NCBI GenBank assembly: GCA_913046155.1
Contig: CAJWRY010000101.1
Location: 1-5,137, forward strand
Length of the DNA stretch: 5,137 bases
Direction: 5' to 3'
DNA from: an uncultured Candidatus Nemicrothrix sp.
GTDB lineage: Bacteria > Actinomycetota > Acidimicrobiia > Acidimicrobiales > UBA8592
Shown piece after piece: positions 1-5,137 of the stretch (positions are counted from its first letter, which is position 1; each line of letters opens with the position of its first letter). The translations under genes were made by a program, and so were the position numbers. The notes under the pieces were generated by a model. It did not search any database, was not told where the DNA came from, and saw only the letters and a list, made by a program, of their open reading frames with translations.

Positions 1-678
1 ACCGGGTATGTGACTGAGGCGGAAGAGATCGGTTGGTCTTTCGTGTTTGGTGGATTACTGCCCGATGACTTCGAAGATACTAGAGGAGTTCAAGGAGCTC
101 CTTGGTGGCGGCAGGTCTTTGGAGCTACCTGGAAATCCCCCGCAGGGCCGCACTCAACAATAAAAGGAAAGCTGGATCATCCAGTCGTCCAAATCTCATG
201 GAACGATGCCTTATCCTATGCCAATTGGGCTGGGGGACGACTCCCCACGGAAGCAGAGTGGGAATATGCTGCAACCGCAGGAAATTCCGGAACAATATTC
301 CCATGGGGAAATCAACTAACACCAGATGGCGAGCATCTGATGAACGTATGGCAAGGGTCGTTCCCAGATAAGAACCTTGAGACTGATGGATGGTACGGAA
401 CTGCTCCAGTCGGCTCATACCCACCGAATAAGTTTGATTTGCATGAGATGACAGGCAATACCTGGGAATGGTGCCAAGACTGGTTCACGAACAAACGTAA
501 ACCAAAATTAAAAAATCCAACAGGACCGCTTACGGGTACCGCCAAGGTAATTAAAGGCGGCTCATACTTATGTCATGAATCATATTGCAACCGATACCGA
601 CCTGCGGCAAGGAGTTCAACCACACCGACAAGCGCAATGGGACATTTGGGTTTTCGTCTAGCCTATGACAGCGATTAG
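1..678 (+). CDS. Formylglycine-generating enzyme (sulfatase-activating oxidase), 5'-truncated by the window edge
   Basis: This enzyme family oxidises the cysteine of the CxPxR motif in type I sulfatases to C-alpha-formylglycine, using O2 and copper. The reading frame is open from base 1 and ends at TAG 676-678, giving 225 visible residues. It opens with TGYVTEAEEIGWSFVF, a conserved internal block of the family. The in-frame GTG at 10 is therefore an internal valine, not a start, and roughly 70-80 N-terminal residues are missing. Later landmarks are APWW, DHPV..SWNDA, the GGRLPTEAEWEYA block, FPWGN, the calcium-site-like NVWQG and TGNTWEW, and the catalytic GGSYLCHESYC near residues 186-196. 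Both copper-binding cysteines are present (codons at 571 and 586), five residues apart as in human SUMF1. This favours a true sulfatase activator over a generic FGE-fold domain protein. The gene converges on serB, and no sulfatase is visible in the window. The family call is very secure; the substrate is inferred. Confidence 0.95.
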   Translation, partial: TGYVTEAEEIGWSFVFGGLLPDDFEDTRGVQGAPWWRQVFGATWKSPAGPHSTIKGKLDHPVVQISWNDALSYANWAGGRLPTEAEWEYAATAGNSGTIFPWGNQLTPDGEHLMNVWQGSFPDKNLETDGWYGTAPVGSYPPNKFDLHEMTGNTWEWCQDWFTNKRKPKLKNPTGPLTGTAKVIKGGSYLCHESYCNRYRPAARSSTTPTSAMGHLGFRLAYDSD

Positions 679-688
679 GGTCTACTAG

Positions 689-1873
689 TCAAAGCAAATC
701 TGACGAGTCAGCCGCTTCAATCTCTTCACGAGAAACACCCAACATAAACAGAATCGCATCCAAATAAGGAACTCTTAAAGTTGTATTAGCCGCGTCTTGA
801 ACTATTGGCTTTGCATTAAATGCAATGCCCAATCCTGCGATGGTTAACATGTCAAGGTCATTTGCGCCATCTCCGACAGCGACAGTCTGGTCAATCGGCA
901 CTCCCTCTATCTCAGCGATTTCGCACAGAAAGTCAGCCTTTGCTTCGCGAGTGACGATAGGGCCAACAACTTTACCTGTCAGACGGCCTCCAACGATCTC
1001 GAGCTCATTTGCTCTAGCATGCTTGATATTAAGTTCACGCTGAAGACGCTTCGCAAAAATTGAAAACCCTCCACTTACTAACGCTGTTGTAAACCCAAGC
1101 CTTCCAAGTGTTCGGCAAAATGTTCTGGCTCCGGGAGTTAATTTCAAGTTTTGCCATGCTCTTTCGACTCCAAGCTCATCCAAGCCTTCAAGTAGGCTAA
1201 CCCTCTGCAGAAGAGAGTCTTCAAAATCTATTTCACCTCTCATCGCTAACTCAGTGATTCTTGAAACCTCTGCGCCACAACCCGCTTGTTCAGCCAATAA
1301 ATCAATAACTTCATTCTGAATAAGCGTTGAGTCAACATCAAGTACAACTAAACGTTTAGCTTTTCGGCTCAGATTTAAAGGCTGAACTGCTATATCTAAT
1401 TCGGGCGTTTCCGAAGCTACCTGCAAAAGCCCTTGTTTAATTTCATCTAGTTTCCCACCATTCACGGCGAGTTCATAACTCATTACTGGGTAGCGTGAAA
1501 GACGAATTATCCGGTCAATATTTCCCTCATTATTAGAGATTGCTCGCGTAGCTAGCATGAGTTGGCTAGGAGTTATATCTCTACCGATCAGAGTAACCAC
1601 ACATTGCTCAGTGTATTCGGTTGGTTCGCCATCAACCTCTTCAACGTCAATGTGCAAACCTCTCTGGTATCCAAATAGAAGAAGGTCTTTCAAAGCATCA
1701 TCGCTCTTATCTACTTCAATTAACACGTCTAGCGTTAACCTTCGGCGAACAACAATTTGTTCAATGTCCTTCACAACAGCACCGATGGCGGACAATACCT
1801 CAAATAATTCTGCTGAAACCCCTAATTGATCGGGTCCAGAAACCCTAATCAAAAGCGTACGTATAAGTGACAC
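689..1873 (-). CDS. serB: Phosphoserine phosphatase SerB with two N-terminal ACT domains
   Basis: This cytoplasmic HAD-family enzyme hydrolyses O-phospho-L-serine to L-serine (EC 3.1.3.3), the last step of the phosphorylated serine pathway. Of its 394 residues, about 1-80 form a first ACT domain (RVSGPDQLGVSAELFEVL) and about 90-165 a second (CVVTLIGRDITPSQL). The catalytic HAD domain follows. Motif I is DVDST, with nucleophile D179 and acid/base D181. Motif II is the serine of VSGGF (S267). The motif III lysine is probably K312, and motif IV is GDGANDLDM (D335, D339). The architecture and length match actinobacterial SerB2, where ACT domains mediate oligomerisation and serine feedback; regulation here is inferred from that. 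The start is GTG at 1873-1871. An in-frame TAA at 1885-1883, with no start codon between, rules out any earlier start. A modest AAGG (1884-1881) lies 7 bases upstream. The stop is TGA at 691-689. The gene is divergent from the amino acid transporter operon. Confidence 0.96.
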   Translation of the reverse strand: MSLIRTLLIRVSGPDQLGVSAELFEVLSAIGAVVKDIEQIVVRRRLTLDVLIEVDKSDDALKDLLLFGYQRGLHIDVEEVDGEPTEYTEQCVVTLIGRDITPSQLMLATRAISNNEGNIDRIIRLSRYPVMSYELAVNGGKLDEIKQGLLQVASETPELDIAVQPLNLSRKAKRLVVLDVDSTLIQNEVIDLLAEQAGCGAEVSRITELAMRGEIDFEDSLLQRVSLLEGLDELGVERAWQNLKLTPGARTFCRTLGRLGFTTALVSGGFSIFAKRLQRELNIKHARANELEIVGGRLTGKVVGPIVTREAKADFLCEIAEIEGVPIDQTVAVGDGANDLDMLTIAGLGIAFNAKPIVQDAANTTLRVPYLDAILFMLGVSREEIEAADSSDLL

Positions 1874-1910
1874 ACAATGACCTTACCCACTTGGCCCCTG
1901 ATTGAGGTGG

Positions 1911-1916
1911 AATATA
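1911..1916 (-). promoter_or_regulatory. Possible -10 element for serB
   Basis: On the minus strand this reads TATATT, five of six matches to the bacterial -10 consensus, 37 bases upstream of the serB GTG. This would give a leader of roughly 30 bases. I see no good -35 hexamer at 16-18 bases; the upstream minus strand is only T-rich, and TTGTCA lies too close at 12 bases. In an AT-rich intergenic region such a match can arise by chance. Confidence 0.25.
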
Positions 1917-1956
1917 AAATTGAGTTTGTGACAAAAACATTACATTGTCAGTTCTG

Positions 1957-1986
1957 CAGACAAACCTAAAAGAAAAGATGTAGATT
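1957..1986 (+). promoter_or_regulatory. Possible promoter of the aap transporter operon
   Basis: CAGACA (1957-1962; the GACA part matches the -35 consensus) is followed after 18 bases by TAGATT (1981-1986; fits TAnnnT, the minimal actinobacterial -10 pattern). A transcript would start near 1992-1995, almost exactly at the left arm of the leader structure at 1992-2037. That coincidence is the main support, since each hexamer alone is only a 4/6 match. Confidence 0.3.
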
Positions 1987-1991
1987 GAACA

Positions 1992-2037
1992 CATATCGCA
2001 GCCTGATGGGATAGCCCATCAACTTATTCGCGATATG
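1992..2037 (+). promoter_or_regulatory. Nested stem-loop in the 5' leader of the amino acid binding-protein gene
   Basis: An outer perfect 8-bp stem pairs CATATCGC (1992-1999) with GCGATATG (2030-2037). Inside it, a perfect 7-bp stem pairs TGATGGG (2004-2010) with CCCATCA (2015-2021) around the tetraloop ATAG. The internal loop is asymmetric, with 4 bases on the left and 8 on the right. The outer right arm ends on the first G of the Shine-Dalgarno sequence GGGAGGA (2037-2043). The fold could therefore influence ribosome access or protect the 5' end of the mRNA. I do not recognise it as a named riboswitch or leader class. The pairing is directly visible; its function is inference. Confidence 0.5.
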
Positions 2038-2043
2038 GGAGGA
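2037..2043 (+). promoter_or_regulatory. Strong Shine-Dalgarno sequence for the binding-protein gene
   Basis: GGGAGGA lies 5 bases before the ATG at 2049 and fixes the start codon. It is the strongest ribosome binding site in the window, fitting a highly expressed solute-binding lipoprotein. Its first G is also the last base of the outer leader stem. Confidence 0.8.
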
Positions 2044-2048
2044 ATAAA

Positions 2049-3155
2049 ATGACTCACAAGAGTAAGCTAATCAAGCTACTCGCCGTTCTGTTTGCATTTA
2101 CCCTCGTAGCCGCAGCCTGTGGCGACGATGATGGAGGAGACAGTTCTGCAAGTAGCAGTGATGAAGTCACATTGACAGCAGAAGGCGGAAGCCTTCTCGA
2201 AACTGTTCAAGAAAGAGGAACCCTAAACTGTGGTGTCTCTGGAGCAGCAGTTGCATTCTCAACGTTAGATCCAGCAGGTAATATGGTTGGATTCGACGCT
2301 GATTTCTGCCGCGCAGTAGCAGCAGCAGTACTAGGTGACGCAGAAGCCGTAAACTTTGTTGCTTTGACAGCAGCTGAGCGTTTCACTGCTGTTCAATCAG
2401 GAGATATTGACGTTCTGATGCGTAATACAACATGGACTCAAAGTCGTGACACCGACGTGGGAATGGACTTTGGTCCAACGACCTATTACGACGGTCAGCA
2501 ACTAATGGGTAAAGCATCCGATGGATTCTCAGGATCCAGCACAGTCGCAGATCTTGATGGAGCGACCATTTGTACGAATGCAGGAACAACAACAGAGAAA
2601 AATATTGGTGACGCAGCAGAAGCAGCTGGTATCACAATAAATCTTCAAACATATGAAGATTTCGATATCGTTACCGACAACTTTATCTCTGGCGCATGTG
2701 ATGTAGTCACAACAGACGGTTCCGCACTTGTTGGACGAAAAGCCCAGCAACAACCTGAAGGTGAAGAATGGGTAATTTTCCCAGGAGCACCTATCTCCAA
2801 AGAGCCATTAGGTCCAACTTATGGACAAAATGATAGCCAATGGGCAGACGTTGTTAACTGGACTGTTTACGCAACTATCATCGCTTCAGAAAAAGGAATC
2901 AACTCAAGCAATGCGTCAAGCGTTGTTGGCAATGACTCCTATGATGCAGAAGCACAAAGACTCATGGGTGGAGAAGGCGAACTTCAATCCCTAATGGGCC
3001 TATCAGCTGACGCATTCCAACAAGTCATAAGCCAAGTTGGTAACTATGACGAAATCTACTCACGTAACCTAAACCCAGTCGGGTTAACACGTGATGGATC
3101 ATCCAACGCAGGATGGGAAGATGGTGGACTCATCTATGCACCACCCGCACGATAA
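2049..3155 (+). CDS. aapJ: General L-amino-acid ABC transporter substrate-binding lipoprotein (AapJ/BztA family)
   Basis: This is the extracytoplasmic receptor that binds amino acids and delivers them to the AapQ/AapM permease pair. The 368 residues begin with a lipoprotein signal: basic MTHKSKLIK, a hydrophobic core, then a VAAAC lipobox with C24 as the predicted lipidated residue. An Asp/Gly/Ser-rich linker (about 25-40) follows. The type II periplasmic-binding fold of family 3 spans about 48-368. Family landmarks are RGTLNCGVS (56-64), GFDADFCRAVAAAV (81-94), ERFTAVQSGDIDVL (110-123), RNTTWT (125-130), TYYDGQ (145-150), GTTTE (179-183), DVVTTD (218-223), ISKEPLGP (249-256), QVGNYDEIY (329-337) and the C-terminal GGLIYAPP. 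This pattern is specific to AapJ/BztA rather than to shorter GlnH/HisJ proteins. The lipid anchor fits a monoderm host, since proteobacterial AapJ is soluble in the periplasm. The gene has its own terminator-like hairpin, then the two permeases. Exact amino acid preference cannot be read from the sequence. Confidence 0.94.
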   Translation: MTHKSKLIKLLAVLFAFTLVAAACGDDDGGDSSASSSDEVTLTAEGGSLLETVQERGTLNCGVSGAAVAFSTLDPAGNMVGFDADFCRAVAAAVLGDAEAVNFVALTAAERFTAVQSGDIDVLMRNTTWTQSRDTDVGMDFGPTTYYDGQQLMGKASDGFSGSSTVADLDGATICTNAGTTTEKNIGDAAEAAGITINLQTYEDFDIVTDNFISGACDVVTTDGSALVGRKAQQQPEGEEWVIFPGAPISKEPLGPTYGQNDSQWADVVNWTVYATIIASEKGINSSNASSVVGNDSYDAEAQRLMGGEGELQSLMGLSADAFQQVISQVGNYDEIYSRNLNPVGLTRDGSSNAGWEDGGLIYAPPAR

Positions 3156-3166
3156 TTAGCGGAAAA

Positions 3167-3230
3167 GCATAAAAAACTAGTTGAGACTCCGGAGGGCATT
3201 AGATGCACTCCGGAGTCACTTCTTTTATGC
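3167..3230 (+). terminator. Rho-independent terminator or attenuator between binding protein and permease genes
   Basis: The core is a perfect 10-bp stem, GACTCCGGAG (3185-3194) with CTCCGGAGTC (3208-3217). After one G/A mismatch come four more pairs, GCAT (3196-3199) with ATGC (3203-3206), around the loop TAG. The tract ACTTCTTTT follows at 3218-3226. Flanking GCATAAAA (3167-3174) can pair with TTTTATGC (3223-3230), so the T tract has a matching A tract upstream, as in many strong terminators. It starts 12 bases after the aapJ stop. As both permeases lie downstream, partial read-through is the likely arrangement. Confidence 0.8.
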
Positions 3231-3240
3231 CCCAAATAGC

Positions 3241-3263
3241 TTGGACTCCAACGGAATGTCCAA
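3241..3263 (+). repeat. Bulged inverted repeat in the leader of the first permease gene
   Basis: TTGGAC (3241-3246) is complementary to GTCCAA (3258-3263). Internal TCC (3247-3249) pairs with GGA (3253-3255) around an AAC loop, leaving a two-base AT bulge. No T-run follows, so it is not an obvious terminator. It sits 46 bases before the permease start and could be a protein-binding site or an mRNA stability element. I found no convincing separate promoter at 3231-3309: TATTAA and TAATAT near 3269-3277 lack a well-placed -35. Confidence 0.35.
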
Positions 3264-3297
3264 ATCAGTATTAATATGTCAAAAGTAGGTAAATATC

Positions 3298-3302
3298 AGG
3301 GG
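3298..3302 (+). promoter_or_regulatory. Ribosome binding site deciding the GTG start of the first permease
   Basis: AGGGG lies 7 bases before GTG 3310-3312 and supports that start. An ATG at 3305 is only 2 bases away and in another frame. It runs ATG-CAG-TGA (3305-3313), and its TGA overlaps the GTG. Confidence 0.65.
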
Positions 3303-3309
3303 TTATGCA

Positions 3310-4842
3310 GTGAGCATCACAGCGGAGGAAAGCACCTCCAATTATCATCACCAAAAACCACCGTTTTACCGAGACGCTATTGTCGTTAAGTGGTTATTCC
3401 AAATCGGCGCACTTGCCTTGGTGATCTTTGCTCTCTGGTTTCTCTCAAGCCAGGCTCGCGATAATCTCACCGCGCGAAATATTTCAACAGGTTTCGATTT
3501 CTTAAGTGTTGACCCAGGCATAAACCTATCTGAGGGTATCGACACTAGGCCTTCCACAGGAGGTCGAGCATTGTGGGTGGGAATGGTAAACACGATCCGT
3601 CTAGCTACCGCAGGAATCTTTTTCGCCACGCTGCTCGGATTGATTGTCGGTTTAGCCCGTCTGTCAAATAACTGGCTTGTGAAAAAAGTTGGCGCGATCT
3701 TTGTAGAAACTCTTCGCAATATTCCTTTGCTTGTCCAAATACTCCTTTACGGAGCGATCCTTGCAAATTTGGGGGATCTTGAGTTCGATTCCGGTTGGGA
3801 TAACTGGGTTATTTGGTCAAACAAAGGGGTGTCAATACCCCGAGTATTTATAGCTGACGGTTTTTATCAATGGGCTGTTTTCATGATTCTCGGAGCTATC
3901 GCAGCCAGATATGCATACAACCAGAGGTCAAAGTTGCATGATGAAACAGGACAAGACACCTTTCCTTGGTTATGGTCCTCTGGTGTCTTAGGAGCTTTTG
4001 CTCTCATAGGTTGGTTCATCCACCCTATTTTCTCCTGGGTAGGCAGTATCTTCGGGGCTATTAGCGATGGTATTTCAAAGATCCCCGAAGAGATTCTCCA
4101 AATAGCATTATCAATCGCGGCAATTTTAATAGCCGGACGTTGGATACAAAACTTTCTCCAGTCGCGAAGGACACCCGGAGGTGCGGCTCGATTAAACGAT
4201 GACGATAAATTCCGAATAATCTTCGCAGGAGTTGGAGCTATCATCTCCATACTAGTCATATTCGTTGTATGGCCTGGTCTAACAAGTTGGATGATTAACT
4301 CTTCAAGTGACCTTTTCTCAGTCCTTGAAAATAAGTTTGGTAACGGGAGAACTGGCGGACCTTTCGGTGTTGATCGGCCTGAAGTAATCAAGCCAGGCAA
4401 ATTTGAAAAATATGGGCCGTCCGGACTAACAATGTCAATTGGTTTTGCAGCAGTCTTCTTTGGGGTAGTCCTCTATACAGCTGCGTTCATAGCTGAAATA
4501 GTTCGTGGAGGAATTCTTGCTGTGCCAAAAGGGCAAATAGAAGCAGCGAACTCACTAGGTATGAAAAGATCAACTGCCTTACGAACAGTTATCCTCCCAC
4601 AGGCCCTAAGAGTAATGATGCCTCCGCTCGGGAATCAATACCTTAACCTAACCAAAAATACCTCTTTGGCTATAGCTGTCGGATTCAGCGACCTTGTACA
4701 AGTAGGCCAAACCGTTGGAAACCAGACCGGAAAGAACCTTTCAGTCTTTGCTATATGGATGCTTTTCTATCTCGCTTGTTCTTTAACTATTTCTGTAGCA
4801 GTAAATTTCTTCAATGTGCGGCTCAAGATCGTGGAGCGTTGA
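3310..4842 (+). CDS. aapQ: General L-amino-acid ABC transporter permease, first subunit (AapQ/BztB-like), enlarged
   Basis: This integral membrane subunit would form the transport channel with the next gene product. Its 510 residues compare with about 400 for typical AapQ. A cytoplasmic N-terminus is followed by a hydrophobic segment at about 27-46 and an extracytoplasmic stretch. The first part of the permease domain comes next (membrane segments about 96-117 and 132-154, with ETLRNIPLLVQ at 133-143). The insert at about 155-370 carries further hydrophobic segments near 186-201, 223-242, 262-278 and 302-321, plus a charged segment at about 279-301 (RRTPGG, NDDDKFR). The second part of the domain (about 372-510) contains EIVRGGILAVPKGQIEAANSLG, whose EAA loop has E411 and G417 and contacts the ATPase. 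PQALRVMMPPLGNQYLNLTKNTSLA follows. A split domain is known in AapQ; this insert is longer. The start is GTG with AGGGG 7 bases upstream. The next permease begins one base after the stop, so the two are co-translated neighbours. Confidence 0.92.
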   Translation: MSITAEESTSNYHHQKPPFYRDAIVVKWLFQIGALALVIFALWFLSSQARDNLTARNISTGFDFLSVDPGINLSEGIDTRPSTGGRALWVGMVNTIRLATAGIFFATLLGLIVGLARLSNNWLVKKVGAIFVETLRNIPLLVQILLYGAILANLGDLEFDSGWDNWVIWSNKGVSIPRVFIADGFYQWAVFMILGAIAARYAYNQRSKLHDETGQDTFPWLWSSGVLGAFALIGWFIHPIFSWVGSIFGAISDGISKIPEEILQIALSIAAILIAGRWIQNFLQSRRTPGGAARLNDDDKFRIIFAGVGAIISILVIFVVWPGLTSWMINSSSDLFSVLENKFGNGRTGGPFGVDRPEVIKPGKFEKYGPSGLTMSIGFAAVFFGVVLYTAAFIAEIVRGGILAVPKGQIEAANSLGMKRSTALRTVILPQALRVMMPPLGNQYLNLTKNTSLAIAVGFSDLVQVGQTVGNQTGKNLSVFAIWMLFYLACSLTISVAVNFFNVRLKIVER

Positions 4843-4843
4843 C

Positions 4844-5137
4844 ATGGATGAAATGAAACTATCAAATCCAGCTAAAGTACCCGAGACTCCGAAGCGCTCT
4901 ACAGGTGAATGGGTGAAAAAGAATTTGTTCTCAAACGTGCCAAATACAGTTCTTACAATAGTTTTCGGTTTCCTGGCGCTTTATTCCATCAAAGGTCTGC
5001 TGGGATTTATCCTCAGTGGTGAACGACGTTGGGCCGCAGTAGCGACAAATATGCGGTTATTGATGGCTCAAGGCTATCCAGCTAATCAGTTCATACGCGT
5101 ATGGTTCACACTTGGGTGCTTAATGGTCCTCACAGGT
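4844..5137 (+). CDS. aapM: General L-amino-acid ABC transporter permease, second subunit (AapM/BztC-like), 3'-truncated
   Basis: The frame opens at ATG 4844 and stays open to the window edge (98 residues visible; typical AapM is about 380). A polar N-terminus of about 22 residues leads to EWVKKNLFSNVPNTVLTIV (about 23-41), a hydrophobic first membrane segment (about 34-55), then GERRWAAVATNMRLLMAQGYP and QFIRVW. This W..V..N.RLLM..YP..Q..R.W pattern is characteristic of AapM N-termini. A second membrane segment (FTLGCLMVLTG) starts at the edge. GTGGAG (4831-4836), inside the end of aapQ, lies 7 bases upstream and favours ATG 4844 over the in-frame ATG at 4853. A single base separates it from the aapQ stop, so translational coupling is likely. 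It should pair with AapQ. The catalytic permease core is outside the window, so identity rests on the N-terminus and operon position. Confidence 0.85.
   Translation, partial: MDEMKLSNPAKVPETPKRSTGEWVKKNLFSNVPNTVLTIVFGFLALYSIKGLLGFILSGERRWAAVATNMRLLMAQGYPANQFIRVWFTLGCLMVLTG

Noticed and set aside
10..12. GTG as the start of the FGE gene
   Set aside because: It lies inside the conserved block TGYVTEAE and the frame is open to base 1, so the gene simply begins outside the window.
1557..1848. Two plus-strand open frames opposite the serB N-terminus
   Set aside because: They are shadows of serB, whose ACT domain sequence on the minus strand is unmistakable.
1953..1960. TCTGCAGA palindrome upstream of aapJ
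   Set aside because: An isolated 8-base palindrome is expected by chance, and no second copy was seen nearby.
1978..1983. ATG-TAG start-stop pair and ATG-GGA-TAG (2006-2014) in the aapJ leader
   Set aside because: Neither has a good ribosome binding site, and the first lies in the candidate promoter. They are too short to be a leader peptide.
3227..3274. 15-codon open frame (MPQIAWTP...) after the terminator
   Set aside because: It has no ribosome binding site, and its ATG lies in the terminator's T-rich 3' arm.
3366..3719. 117-codon open frame on the minus strand inside aapQ
   Set aside because: It overlaps conserved permease sequence and shows no motif of its own.
3867..4400. 177-codon open frame on the minus strand inside aapQ
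   Set aside because: It is antisense to a well-supported permease, has no recognisable family features and is explained by the codon composition of the membrane protein.

Overview
This 5.1 kb window looks like a piece of chromosome from an actinobacterium, plausibly an aquatic, Acidimicrobiia-like lineage of moderate GC. That placement is inference from three things: a lipoprotein signal ending in AAAC followed by an Asp/Gly/Ser-rich linker, a phosphoserine phosphatase with two N-terminal ACT domains like mycobacterial SerB2, and frequent GTG starts. No rRNA, tRNA, CRISPR, insertion sequence or phage feature was seen.

Left part (1-1873). The window opens inside a formylglycine-generating enzyme (sulfatase-activating oxidase) on the + strand. 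It lacks its N-terminus at the window edge but keeps both active-site cysteines. It converges, with a 10-base gap, on serB on the - strand. SerB makes L-serine in the last step of the phosphorylated pathway.

Right part (1874-5137). A 175-base divergent intergenic region separates serB from a general L-amino-acid ABC transporter of the Aap/Bzt type. The order is a lipoprotein substrate-binding protein (aapJ-like), then a first permease (aapQ-like, unusually long at 510 residues), then a second permease (aapM-like, cut by the right edge). The ATPase (aapP) would be expected just beyond the window. The binding protein would catch amino acids outside the membrane and pass them to a heterodimeric AapQ/AapM channel.

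The most interesting non-coding signals lie around the binding-protein gene. Its 5' leader can fold into two nested perfect stems ending at the Shine-Dalgarno sequence. A strong hairpin followed by a T-rich stretch separates it from the permeases, consistent with high binding-protein and low permease expression. A second, bulged hairpin lies between that terminator and the permease start. All main genes belong to known families. I did not see a convincing wholly new system; the leader structure and the enlarged AapQ are the best candidates for novelty.
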